DNA of 64,000 nt from Leminorella richardii (GTDB taxonomy: Bacteria > Pseudomonadota > Gammaproteobacteria > Enterobacterales > Enterobacteriaceae). The notes beneath the pieces are model-generated. The model searched no databases and was not told where the DNA came from. It worked only from the letters and a program-made list of their open reading frames with translations. The stretch's first letter is position 1. The number at the start of each line of letters is the position of its first letter. The position numbers and the translations under genes were made by a program. This document shows, piece after piece, positions 26,187 through 34,191 of this stretch. The stretch is from the NCBI RefSeq assembly GCF_900478135.1, contig NZ_LS483470.1, forward strand, positions 2,166,501 to 2,230,500, read 5' to 3'.

Positions 26187-26811
26187 CCTGTTAACAGTAC
26201 TGATTCTGTTATCTTCACTCATTGTCGTCTTCCTTGTCACGACGCTGCCAGACAGGGTTCCAATACACCTTGATATGAACGGCGCCGTAGATCAATACAG
26301 CTCAAAGTGGTTTGTTCTATTGGGCTCATGCCTCGCCTCTATTGCGACGCTTTTGGTACAGATTTACCTGCGCAAAACACACAATAAAGCACCTGAAGCG
26401 TTACAGGGAATGATGTCAATTCTTCTGGTTGTTGCTTTAACCATTTGCTGGCTACCCTATGTTATTGCCACTGAATTTGGTCAGCAAAATTTACTGCTAT
26501 ATATAGGTGTTTTTTTAGGCGGTCTATTTATTGTCATGGGAAACTCGATGGGATTATTGAAAATCAATTCTGTTGTTGGGTTCAGAGTAAAGTGGACCAT
26601 GACCGATGAAGAGATATGGCGAAAAACCCATCGCTTTGGTGGCTATGTCATGGTCATTGCCGGAATACTCATCCTGATCTCAGCATTGATGGCTTTCTTA
26701 TTTTTTAGCCCAACGTTCTTATTCATCGCTATTTTGGTCATTACATTATCTATGGTGTTAACAACGACACGTCACTCATACGTACTGTATAAACAAAAGC
26801 ATAAAATTTAG
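26173..26811 (+). CDS. SdpI-family integral membrane protein
   Basis: 212-residue membrane protein with about six hydrophobic segments. The N-terminal DUF1648 part (about 1-60) includes the conserved PDRVPIHLDMNGAVDQYSSK, and the C-terminal SdpI part has GFRVKWTMTDEEIWRKTHRFGG, the family signature (about 135-157). In Bacillus subtilis SdpI gives immunity to the SdpC toxin and acts as signal transducer for SdpR. No SdpC-like toxin gene is nearby, so protection from toxins made by others or pure envelope-stress sensing are both possible. Its start codon overlaps the end of the repressor gene, so the two are translationally coupled. Confidence 0.88.
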   Translation: MKKINLLTVLILLSSLIVVFLVTTLPDRVPIHLDMNGAVDQYSSKWFVLLGSCLASIATLLVQIYLRKTHNKAPEALQGMMSILLVVALTICWLPYVIATEFGQQNLLLYIGVFLGGLFIVMGNSMGLLKINSVVGFRVKWTMTDEEIWRKTHRFGGYVMVIAGILILISALMAFLFFSPTFLFIAILVITLSMVLTTTRHSYVLYKQKHKI

Positions 26812-26898
26812 CGTATCTGGCACCACCACAGCGCGGTCGAAAATGAATACCGGAGTGAGTATAATCCCACAACTTATTCAATGAGCTTAGAAACAAAA

Positions 26899-27438
26899 AT
26901 GACAAAACTCACCTTACAAGAGCAGATGCTAAAAGCGGGACTAGTAACCAGCAAAAAAATGGCCAAAGTCCAAAGAACGGCTAAAAAATCACGCGTTCAG
27001 GCTCGTGAGGCAAGAGAAGCCGTAGAGGAAAATAAAAAAGCACAGATCGAACGCGACAGGCAGCTAAGCGAGCAGCAAAAGCAGGTGGCGCTAACTAAAG
27101 AGTATAAGGCTCAGGTAAAACAGCTCATTGAAATGAACAGAATCGCTATTTCAAAAGGCGATATCGGCTTTAACTTCACAGATGGCAATTTAATTAAAAA
27201 AATTGCGGTGGATCAGTTGACTCAGGCTCAGCTTATCAATGGTCGTCTCGCCATTGCTCGCTTGAGTACTGATAGCAGTGGTGAAAGCGAATACGCGATT
27301 ATTCCCGCCAGCGTAGCCAATAAAATTGCGCAGCGAGATGCGAACAGCATTGTGTTACATAGCGCACTGAGCCAAGAAGAGCAGGATGAAGACGATCCGT
27401 ATGCTGACTTTAAAGTGCCTGACGACCTGATGTGGTAA
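26899..27438 (+). CDS. yaiL: YaiL nucleoprotein (DUF2058)
   Basis: 179-residue cytoplasmic protein, as long as E. coli YaiL. From the ATG at 26899 it begins MTKLTLQEQMLKAGLVTSKK; a second ATG six codons upstream (26881) is unlikely because family members start here. The N-terminal third is a long basic helix rich in Lys, Arg and Glu (about 20-85), then a small globular domain with ISKGDIGFNFTDGNLIKKI, and an acidic tail ending DDPYADFKVPDDLMW. The basic helix suggests nucleic-acid or ribosome association; function is not established. Confidence 0.93.
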   Translation: MTKLTLQEQMLKAGLVTSKKMAKVQRTAKKSRVQAREAREAVEENKKAQIERDRQLSEQQKQVALTKEYKAQVKQLIEMNRIAISKGDIGFNFTDGNLIKKIAVDQLTQAQLINGRLAIARLSTDSSGESEYAIIPASVANKIAQRDANSIVLHSALSQEEQDEDDPYADFKVPDDLMW

Positions 27439-27598
27439 TGAGCTAATACAGCTAATAATAAAAAACGATGACGTTTGATCGGGGAAAAGCGATAGACGCC
27501 TATCATAATCTGCCCTCACTGCTGTTCAATTGCAGCGTGGACATATTAAATCGAAGCGTGAAGACATTATTCTTTTCTCTCCTGCTTTCCCTTTTATA

Positions 27599-27631
27599 CT
27601 CCACGCCGTTATCAGTACGGCGTGGAGTTTT
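27599..27631. terminator. Terminator between yaiL and scsD
   Basis: CTCCACGCCGT and ACGGCGTGGAG form an 11-bp perfect stem with a seven-base loop, followed by TTTT. It lies 160 bp after yaiL and 15 bp before the end of the convergent scsD. Confidence 0.88.
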
Positions 27632-27645
27632 ACTTTATGGCTCCA

Positions 27646-28143
27646 CTACTGATTGCCCCACCACATTCTCGCCTTTATTCCCCAGTAGCTAGTCCACCCA
27701 GTGGTGCTTGAAACCACCTTTCCCTTATCTATAATCACAAAAGTTGGCGTCACGCCGATGCCCCATTCAGCAGAAAGTCTCCCCTGTTCATCGTTAACTA
27801 CGGGAAAAGTGAGCGCTTTCGCGCTCATACCCTGTATAAGGCGCCGATCGTCACCGGAACGAATAGCAATGCTCAGCACGTTAACCCCTTCCCTGCTCAA
27901 CTCGTCAACCGTCGGAGAGGTTAGCTTACAGATGCCGCACCAGGTTGCCCAAAAGTAGACCAGCAGCGGCTTTTCAGCACTGAGGGCGACAAACGATACG
28001 GTTTGACCGCTAGTCAGTGTCATCTCTGGAAGCGTTGCTATCGCCGGAGGCTCTGGCCTACGCCACTGATCCATTCCCCAGATCAATGCCGCCAGTACCA
28101 TCATAAAAACGGCCAGCTCCTTGGCCCATTTCTTCCAGCGCAT
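27646..28143 (-). CDS. scsD: Membrane-anchored thioredoxin-like protein ScsD
   Basis: 165-residue TlpA/thioredoxin-fold protein with one N-terminal membrane anchor (about 8-24) and a periplasmic domain. The redox motif is WCGIC (Cys 69 and 72) after the typical YFWATW strand, and the cis-Pro is in GVTPTFV. In Salmonella the suppressor-of-copper-sensitivity proteins ScsB, C and D form a periplasmic thiol relay. Last gene of the scsABCD operon: its ATG shares one base with the scsC stop (TAATG), so translation is coupled. Confidence 0.92.
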   Translation of the reverse strand: MRWKKWAKELAVFMMVLAALIWGMDQWRRPEPPAIATLPEMTLTSGQTVSFVALSAEKPLLVYFWATWCGICKLTSPTVDELSREGVNVLSIAIRSGDDRRLIQGMSAKALTFPVVNDEQGRLSAEWGIGVTPTFVIIDKGKVVSSTTGWTSYWGIKARMWWGNQ

Positions 28144-28886
28144 TATGACGACTTCCGTGAGAGTTTGGCTTCAACCAGCTGCTCCAAATCTTCATAGCCA
28201 ATCGCTCCGGGGATCAGCTTTTCACCAATCAGGGTCGCGGGGGTTCCCTGTACGCCAAGCGCCTCCGCCAGAGTCAGACTGCTGCGCAATTCATCAGCCG
28301 CTTTTTCATCGATCCTCAATGCATCGTTGTCTGTTGACTTTAGCGCGTTGGCAATACTGCTTTCGCTGTGATATCCCTTTTTTGACATCAGGCGCTGATG
28401 CAGCGCACCAAAGCGTGAAGGGTTCTGCTTCCATAAGGTCAGCGCGTACTCAGAGGCAATGTGTGACGTTTCACCTTTAAACGGCAGGAGCTTAATGACT
28501 ACAGCAACGTCTGGATATTTGTTAACGATTTTTTCCACAAGAGGATCAAACTGCTTGCAGTACGGACAGTTATAGTCGGTAAACAGTACCAGCGTCAGCT
28601 TAGGGTTTTTAGCGCCTATTCTCGGGCTAGCTGCGTCACTAAACAGCGCCTGACTGTGCTGTTTTATCGCTGTGCTGAGCTGGGCACTGGCTCGTTCAGC
28701 GCTTTGCTGCTGCCAGGCGGTGACCGCATCCTCCAAAATCTGTGGGTTATTGACTAACGTTTCGCGAATAAGGTCACGCACCTGATTTTGCTGTTCCTGT
28801 GTCAATGGCGCCGCCGTGACAATAAAGCTCATTGAGGCCAAAGCCATAAGGCTGATTTTCAAAAAGGTTGAGAGTGAAAAGTTCAT
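28143..28886 (-). CDS. scsC: Periplasmic DsbA/DsbG-like disulfide protein ScsC
   Basis: 247-residue exported protein: Sec signal (about 1-25, ending TAA), an N-terminal helical trimerisation-type segment (LTQEQQNQVRDLIRETLVNNPQILEDA, about 28-55) and a DsbA-like thioredoxin domain with redox motif CPYC at 107-110 and cis-Pro in GTPATLI. In Salmonella and Proteus ScsC is a disulfide isomerase or oxidase that protects against copper stress; it is kept reduced by ScsB. Gene order scsB-4 bp-scsC-overlap-scsD shows one operon. Confidence 0.93.
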   Translation of the reverse strand: MNFSLSTFLKISLMALASMSFIVTAAPLTQEQQNQVRDLIRETLVNNPQILEDAVTAWQQQSAERASAQLSTAIKQHSQALFSDAASPRIGAKNPKLTLVLFTDYNCPYCKQFDPLVEKIVNKYPDVAVVIKLLPFKGETSHIASEYALTLWKQNPSRFGALHQRLMSKKGYHSESSIANALKSTDNDALRIDEKAADELRSSLTLAEALGVQGTPATLIGEKLIPGAIGYEDLEQLVEAKLSRKSS

Positions 28887-28890
28887 TCTG

Positions 28891-30915
28891 TTATTCCTTC
28901 GCGTGAGAAAGCGTATTCAATAGGGTTTGGCGGTCCAGCAGTGGGGACAGTACTTCTCCGCTGGGTAATCCAGGGCCATAGATTTGGTTAAACGGCACGG
29001 CAACTGCACCGCGCTTTTGCAAAAACTCGTTGATTTCAGTGGAAGGCTTTGTCCAGTCTCCGCGCAGCGCCACAACGTCTGGCTGACTGAGAGCCTGCTG
29101 TACGTCATCGTGCAGCAGCACGTTGTACTTATTGGCTTTACAGGTCACACACCAGTCTGCTGTCACATCGATAAACAGGCGCTTATTTTCACGCAGCGCC
29201 TGTACAATCGCCTGTTCGCTCAGCGGCTGCCACGCCACTCTATCGGTCATGGGAGAACGCCAGCCGTTAGCCGTTAACGCTCCAGCAGTTAAAGCCACAC
29301 CGACAGTCAATAGCAGTACAGCACTCCACGTTAACATCGCTCTACGTCCATAATGTGCACCGGTCAATGTCAACATAACCAATAACAGGGCTACGGCTAA
29401 TCCCACCACGGCTACTGTACCGATATGCACAAGCAACAGACTAAGCAGCCACAGGCAGGAGGCTAGCATCATCACGCCTAATACAGTGCGCAGGCGGTTC
29501 ATCCATCTCCCAGGCTTAGGAAGCAAACGGGCAATGGCTGGAAATGCGGCTATCAGCAGCCAGGGAAGACTCATTCCAATCCCTAGTGCGCTAAAGACCA
29601 ACCATAAGTCGGTTAACGGAGCCGCTAGGGCAAATGCCAGCGCCGTGCCAAGAAACGGTGCAGAACAGGGCGTTGCCAGCAGTGTAGCAAATGCACCTTG
29701 CCAAAAATGACTACTGTTTCCCTGTCCTCCAGCCGTGGCCAATTGCGTGGTTGCTCGACTGCCTAAATGGATAGAGAAAAAGCCAAACAGGTTGGCGCTA
29801 AAGACTGCCGTCACCAGTGCCATTAAGCCGATAAACCACGGGCTCTGGAACTGAATCCCCCACCCTACAGCTTGCTGGCTTAGGCGCAGAGTGGTCATTA
29901 ATCCAGCCAGAGCCCAAAATGAAACGAGGATACCGCTGGCAGATACCAGAAATTGTCGCCTCACTACAGCGCACGCACGGTTTTCCATCTGGAGTACTGA
30001 ACCCAGCTTCATCGCCAATACCGGCAGAACGCAGGGCATCAGGTTCAAAATAAATCCACCCATCAAGGCGAACAGCAATGCACTACCCAGACCTAACGAT
30101 GAAGTAGAGTTTGGTATTGCATGACTTACACTGACGGCAGCCTGCTGCGACAGATCACCATCGCTAATCACTAGACTGAGGAGCTGCCCATTCATATCAG
30201 GAGCGCTTCCCTCCCATCCATCAGTCACCTGTACCGTGGCCAGCAGGCGTGTACCATCAACCCGTATTTGAGGTTTAGAAAAATTCGCGCCTTCAGGCAC
30301 ATCAAAAAAGATTTCCGGCTTCTGCCACCCTTCGGCACGAAGGGCACTCAGGCGCAGTTCACCGCCGAGATAGCCAGCCTGTAGTTCACTAAACACACCC
30401 TCTTCCAGCGGCAGAGAGCCCATAGCGCGGCTAAAGGCGTGATCGAAATTCTGAGGTGCAGGTTCAGTGAGATCGATATCGAAAGGAAAATCAGTAAGTA
30501 CGCAAACGTTGCTACAGGTGGAGAGTGTCAACGTTCCACTCAGATGCGACTCGTTCTTAGGCAGCCGTAACGTAAGAGGAAAGACAGTATCGCCCTGATA
30601 ACCCTGAGTTGAAATACTGGCAACGTCAAAGCGCTGAGGCGTCGGCCATCCCCAGTTCAAATATTCGACAGGGGTTTGCCACTGAATGGCCGGAGCAATT
30701 CCACCTTCTCCGGGAGATCGCCAGTAGGTCTTCCACCCTTTTGCCAGTCGTACGTCCAACAGCAGGCGCACGGTACCGCTTTCAGCAGATTCAGCGCTGA
30801 GCTGGACTTGAGCATGGTCATTTTGCGTACTGGTTAACCAGCCGCTGTCGGCAGCCCACGATGCGGGCAGCCCTAGGCACAGGCTGAACGCCAACGCCCT
30901 GATAAATAGGTACAT
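28891..30915 (-). CDS. scsB: DsbD-like membrane electron transporter ScsB
   Basis: 674-residue inner-membrane thiol reductase that carries electrons from cytoplasmic thioredoxin to periplasmic ScsC. Domains in order: signal peptide (1-21), N-terminal periplasmic domain with a Cys pair (TLSTCSNVCVLTDFPFD), central eight-helix DsbD-type channel (about 260-545) with the conserved NLMPCVLPVLAMK and ATPCSAPFLGTAL cysteines, and a C-terminal thioredoxin domain with DWCVTCK (about 585). All three Cys pairs needed for the relay are visible. Length and domain order fit ScsB better than DsbD (about 565 residues). Confidence 0.94.
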   Translation of the reverse strand: MYLFIRALAFSLCLGLPASWAADSGWLTSTQNDHAQVQLSAESAESGTVRLLLDVRLAKGWKTYWRSPGEGGIAPAIQWQTPVEYLNWGWPTPQRFDVASISTQGYQGDTVFPLTLRLPKNESHLSGTLTLSTCSNVCVLTDFPFDIDLTEPAPQNFDHAFSRAMGSLPLEEGVFSELQAGYLGGELRLSALRAEGWQKPEIFFDVPEGANFSKPQIRVDGTRLLATVQVTDGWEGSAPDMNGQLLSLVISDGDLSQQAAVSVSHAIPNSTSSLGLGSALLFALMGGFILNLMPCVLPVLAMKLGSVLQMENRACAVVRRQFLVSASGILVSFWALAGLMTTLRLSQQAVGWGIQFQSPWFIGLMALVTAVFSANLFGFFSIHLGSRATTQLATAGGQGNSSHFWQGAFATLLATPCSAPFLGTALAFALAAPLTDLWLVFSALGIGMSLPWLLIAAFPAIARLLPKPGRWMNRLRTVLGVMMLASCLWLLSLLLVHIGTVAVVGLAVALLLVMLTLTGAHYGRRAMLTWSAVLLLTVGVALTAGALTANGWRSPMTDRVAWQPLSEQAIVQALRENKRLFIDVTADWCVTCKANKYNVLLHDDVQQALSQPDVVALRGDWTKPSTEINEFLQKRGAVAVPFNQIYGPGLPSGEVLSPLLDRQTLLNTLSHAKE

Positions 30916-30967
30916 ATAAGTTCTCCAAAAATGAAGTCTCTACATCATCAATGACGACAGTGAGCTC

Positions 30968-31336
30968 TTATTCTTGGAACGTACACAGCCTGAGATGAAC
31001 CCGCAAACGAGGTAAAGAAACGGCGCGCGGAGGCGGGATAAATAGACGAAGCTGGCGAGGGGGCTCAAACAGTAAGGCAACAAACAGCAGCAGCGCAAAA
31101 AACAGATGTTCAGCTGCGATACCGCTCACTGCCAGCAGTGACTTAGCGCTGAGCTCACAGGGCGAGTTTTGCGCTTGGCTTTCACCATAATCACTGCCCT
31201 GCACAACAGCGGTCGTTTCTGTCTCGATATATTGACTCAGCATATGCAGACTGGCCATGCGCTGCGCCGTACAGGTAAGCACAGCCAGACAGGCCAATAT
31301 TAAAAACCACTTTGCGATACGCTGCCGTTTAGCCAT
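30968..31336 (-). CDS. scsA: ScsA-type membrane protein
   Basis: 122-residue small protein preceding scsB, the position and length of ScsA of Salmonella. Two hydrophobic segments (about 8-26 and 68-90) flank a periplasmic loop with one Cys (SPCELSAKS); the C-terminal tail is basic and Pro-rich (PRQLRLFIPPPRAVSLPRLRVHL). Role in copper tolerance is taken from the operon; the biochemical function of ScsA is not settled. First gene of scsABCD, 52 bp before scsB; the promoter must lie upstream of 31336. Confidence 0.8.
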   Translation of the reverse strand: MAKRQRIAKWFLILACLAVLTCTAQRMASLHMLSQYIETETTAVVQGSDYGESQAQNSPCELSAKSLLAVSGIAAEHLFFALLLFVALLFEPPRQLRLFIPPPRAVSLPRLRVHLRLCTFQE

Positions 31337-32314
31337 AAGTCGTTAAGAAATGATACCTTTTCATCATAGTCGCTCAATCTTACTCAGTAACACTGGATAA
31401 GCAACTTATTAATATTATCTTTACATTATAGGCAGAAAGGCGCGCAGCCTAAACACACCCCCTCTCGGCGAGAAAGCGCCTTCACGAAGCGATTGTCCAC
31501 GCCAGCCCAAGCCGGCTGAGTGCGCTCTTCTGTTACGCTCTTAATGTGATAGGATCGTTTTCGCTGTAGCCAAATACCACACTACAGCGAACTCGCTAGC
31601 CAATGAGACAGCTTTAGCCGACAAGCCTATCAACAAAACCCAACTATTTTTTACTGCTTATATGAATACTGTACGGCCTTGCTCTGTCAAAATCACGACC
31701 GCACAGCCTTTTCATTCATTTTGCTTGAAAAAGCTTTTATCTTAACTGATATATTTATCTTAATTACTTAATAGAATATCAATCATTATTATTTTCAGAA
31801 AAAATAATAAAAAAATCCCTTACCTATCTATTTAAAGAGGGAGGTTTTTATAAAAACCCATTAAAAACCACTTATTAAATGAAAACAAAATAGGTATAGT
31901 TACGGTATAAATAGCGAAAAAAAACTTAAATGCAGTATTTAAAACCAAAGGAAAGAGACAAGAACAGAGATCTATTAACATTGGAAGAAACAGTTATTAA
32001 ACGATCTTCTATTGAGTAAATTCATCACCTAAAAGCGCCAGGCCGCCTCAAAAAAACACCAACAACATTCATAGATTAACCGATCAACATAAAAAAACAA
32101 TATCATGTTTTCATTGGCATTTTGTAACAACAAAGATAAAATTCAATTATATTTAACGATCAATAAAAATATTACAATAGTTAAAATCTATTAATAATGA
32201 ATTTTCGATCTGTAAAAACAATTTTATTAAGTCTACTGAGTTAACTATAATCCAAAAATACTAACGATAAATAGACCATTATAATAAAGCGGCAACATGC
32301 TTCTGAGACCACTT
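31337..32314. other. Long AT-rich intergenic region
   Basis: About 980 bp between scsA and a mini zinc-ribbon gene. The first 350 bp near scsA have ordinary composition and must hold the scs promoter; from about 31700 the A+T content is very high. No ORF, RNA gene or inverted repeat of note was seen. The composition matches the upstream regions of the autotransporters in this window. Confidence 0.6.
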
Positions 32315-32488
32315 ATGTCTAGCTATAAAGTTCCGTTACCTAAATGTCCTCTCTGTGAAAGCCATCAAGGCGTTATCCGCTATGGATACAGCAAAACCAA
32401 AGCACAACGCTATCGCTGTATGGCGTGCCAAAAGTCTTTTCAATTAAAATATATTTACTCTAGGGAAAAACACGAAGCCTATTGCTAG
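32315..32488 (+). CDS. Stand-alone IS1 InsA-like zinc ribbon (mini-protein 1)
   Basis: 57-residue protein (63 if the ATG at 32297 is used). Cys 11, 14, 35 and 38 form C-x2-C-x20-C-x2-C, within PKCPLC ... GYSKTKAQRYRCMACQKSFQLKYIYS. This is the zinc-ribbon domain at the N-terminus of IS1 InsA (family Zn_Tnp_IS1), but the HTH part of InsA is missing: the gene stops 10 codons after KYIY. No insB, terminal inverted repeats or target duplications were seen around it, so it is not an IS1 copy. A closely similar gene with the same spacing and the same end point lies at 42588-42743. A DNA-binding regulator is a reasonable guess, not shown. Confidence 0.72.
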   Translation: MSSYKVPLPKCPLCESHQGVIRYGYSKTKAQRYRCMACQKSFQLKYIYSREKHEAYC

Positions 32489-32625
32489 CCTTAAAAAATA
32501 ATAAATAAAATCCACACGTTATCGACAATAGGCTATATATAAAACTCACTCAATGAGTACACATCAATAAAGAATCGGAGGGATATACCTGAAGAACACA
32601 GCCCCTCCGTTTGCTACGTCAATAT

Positions 32626-33999
32626 CTACTTCAGCAGTCTGACTTTTACCCCTTTGCCTTTAATTTTTCCCTGCTGTAACTGCTTCCACGCGTGGCGTGC
32701 GACCGACTGTTTTACCGCGACATACGCGTGCATGGGGTGAATGGCAATCTTACCGATGTCTGCCCCTTCTAGCCCCAAGTCACCGGTTAAGGCGCCCAGA
32801 ATATCCCCCGGACGCATTTTGGCTTTCTTTCCACCGTCGATACACAAGGTTGCCATCTCGGCTTCCAGTGGAGTAATACGCAAACCGGACGGCGGCGTCA
32901 GCCATGTAAGCTTTAGATTAAGTGCCTCTTCCAGCACGTTGGCGCGCGGAGCCTCTTCCGGCGCACAGAGGCTAATAGCCAGCCCGCTTTCACCGGCGCG
33001 GGCGGTACGGCCAATGCGGTGAACGTGCACTTCAGGATCCCACGACAGCTCGTAGTTAATCACCATTTCCAGCGCTTTGATATCCAGCCCGCGTGCGGCA
33101 ACGTCAGTCGCGACCAGCACCCGACTGCTGCCGTTGGCAAAGCGCACCAGCGCCTGATCGCGATCGCGCTGTTCCATATCACCGTGCAGCGCCAGTGCGC
33201 TCTGCCCGCAGTCGTTCAGGGCATCGCATACGGTCTGGCAGTCTTTCTTGGTATTGCAAAACACCACACAGGAAGCGGGCTGTTCGCGACTTAGCAGCTT
33301 CTGTAACAGATCGATCTTGCCGCTGCGGGAAACCTCATAAAACTGTTGTTCAACAGCAGGAAGCTCGTCCACGGCATCAATTTCAATCGTCAAAGGAGCG
33401 CGCTGAATACGGTGGCTAATCGCGGCAATGGCCTCCGGCCAAGTCGCAGAAAACAGCAGCGTCTGGCGATTTACCGGAGCGTGGGAAATCACCTCATCAA
33501 TATCATCGGCAAAGCCCATATCAAGCATGCGATCGGCTTCGTCCAGAACTAGAGTTCGCAGAGCATCCAGACTGACAGTCGCCTTTTGCAGGTGATCCAA
33601 CAGACGGCCTGGCGTGGCGACAATAACGTGTGGAGCGTGGCTCAGCGAGTCGCGCTGGGCATTAAACGGAACGCCGCCGCAAAGGGTCAGCACCTTGATG
33701 TTTGGCACATAGCGAGCCAGACGGCGCAGCTCGTTTGCCACCTGCTCGGCTAGTTCACGAGTTGGGCAGAGCACCAGCGCCTGAGTGTTGAACTGCCCGG
33801 CCTCAATATGCTGTAACAGCCCCAGCCCGAAAGCGGCGGTTTTCCCACTGCCGGTTTTCGCCTGCGCGCGGACGTCTTTCCCTGCGAGAATTGCCGGTAA
33901 CGCTTCGGCCTGTACTGGGGTCATGGTCAGATAGCCCAGCTCGTTAAGATTAACAAGCTGTTTGGCAGGAAGCGCGTTAAGTTCAGCAAATGAAGTCAC
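32626..33999 (-). CDS. dbpA: ATP-dependent RNA helicase DbpA
   Basis: DEAD-box helicase specific for hairpin 92 of 23S rRNA, acting in 50S assembly. From a GTG at 33999 (TSFAELNALP...) it has 457 residues, exactly the E. coli length, which is why GTG is preferred over the upstream ATG. Motifs in order: Q motif region MTPVQAEALP, walker A AKTGSGKT, PTRELA, DEAD (DEADRMLDMGF), SAT, ARGLD and HRIGRTARAG; the C-terminal RNA-binding domain (about 385-457) contains LCIDGGKKAKMRPGDILGAL, the RNA-specificity module. It separates the first mini zinc ribbon from the second autotransporter. Confidence 0.95.
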   Translation of the reverse strand: MTSFAELNALPAKQLVNLNELGYLTMTPVQAEALPAILAGKDVRAQAKTGSGKTAAFGLGLLQHIEAGQFNTQALVLCPTRELAEQVANELRRLARYVPNIKVLTLCGGVPFNAQRDSLSHAPHVIVATPGRLLDHLQKATVSLDALRTLVLDEADRMLDMGFADDIDEVISHAPVNRQTLLFSATWPEAIAAISHRIQRAPLTIEIDAVDELPAVEQQFYEVSRSGKIDLLQKLLSREQPASCVVFCNTKKDCQTVCDALNDCGQSALALHGDMEQRDRDQALVRFANGSSRVLVATDVAARGLDIKALEMVINYELSWDPEVHVHRIGRTARAGESGLAISLCAPEEAPRANVLEEALNLKLTWLTPPSGLRITPLEAEMATLCIDGGKKAKMRPGDILGALTGDLGLEGADIGKIAIHPMHAYVAVKQSVARHAWKQLQQGKIKGKGVKVRLLK

Positions 34000-34137
34000 A
34001 GAGAAAATTCCAGATAATATAAAAAGGCTCGTAGGCCGCAATATTAGCCTATTGTCGTCTATTAACCTATTGCCATTGACCTATTTTCATTGCTCTCTCG
34101 CCATTGACTGACTGCACAATACTCAAAAGGTACACCA

Positions 34138-34165
34138 TAAAAAAACCCGCCTTTCGGCGGGCTTT
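34138..34165 (-). terminator. Terminator of autotransporter 2
   Basis: On the minus strand GCCCGCC-GAAA-GGCGGG followed by a run of seven T; ends about 27 bp after the autotransporter stop. Confidence 0.92.
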
Positions 34166-34191
34166 GCATGGCCATTTGCGCTTAGTCTGCG

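Noticed and set aside
32297..32488. Complete IS1 or IS1-like insertion sequence
   Set aside because: Only the InsA zinc ribbon is present; no insB, no HTH part, no terminal inverted repeats and no target duplication on either side. The same holds at 42588-42743.
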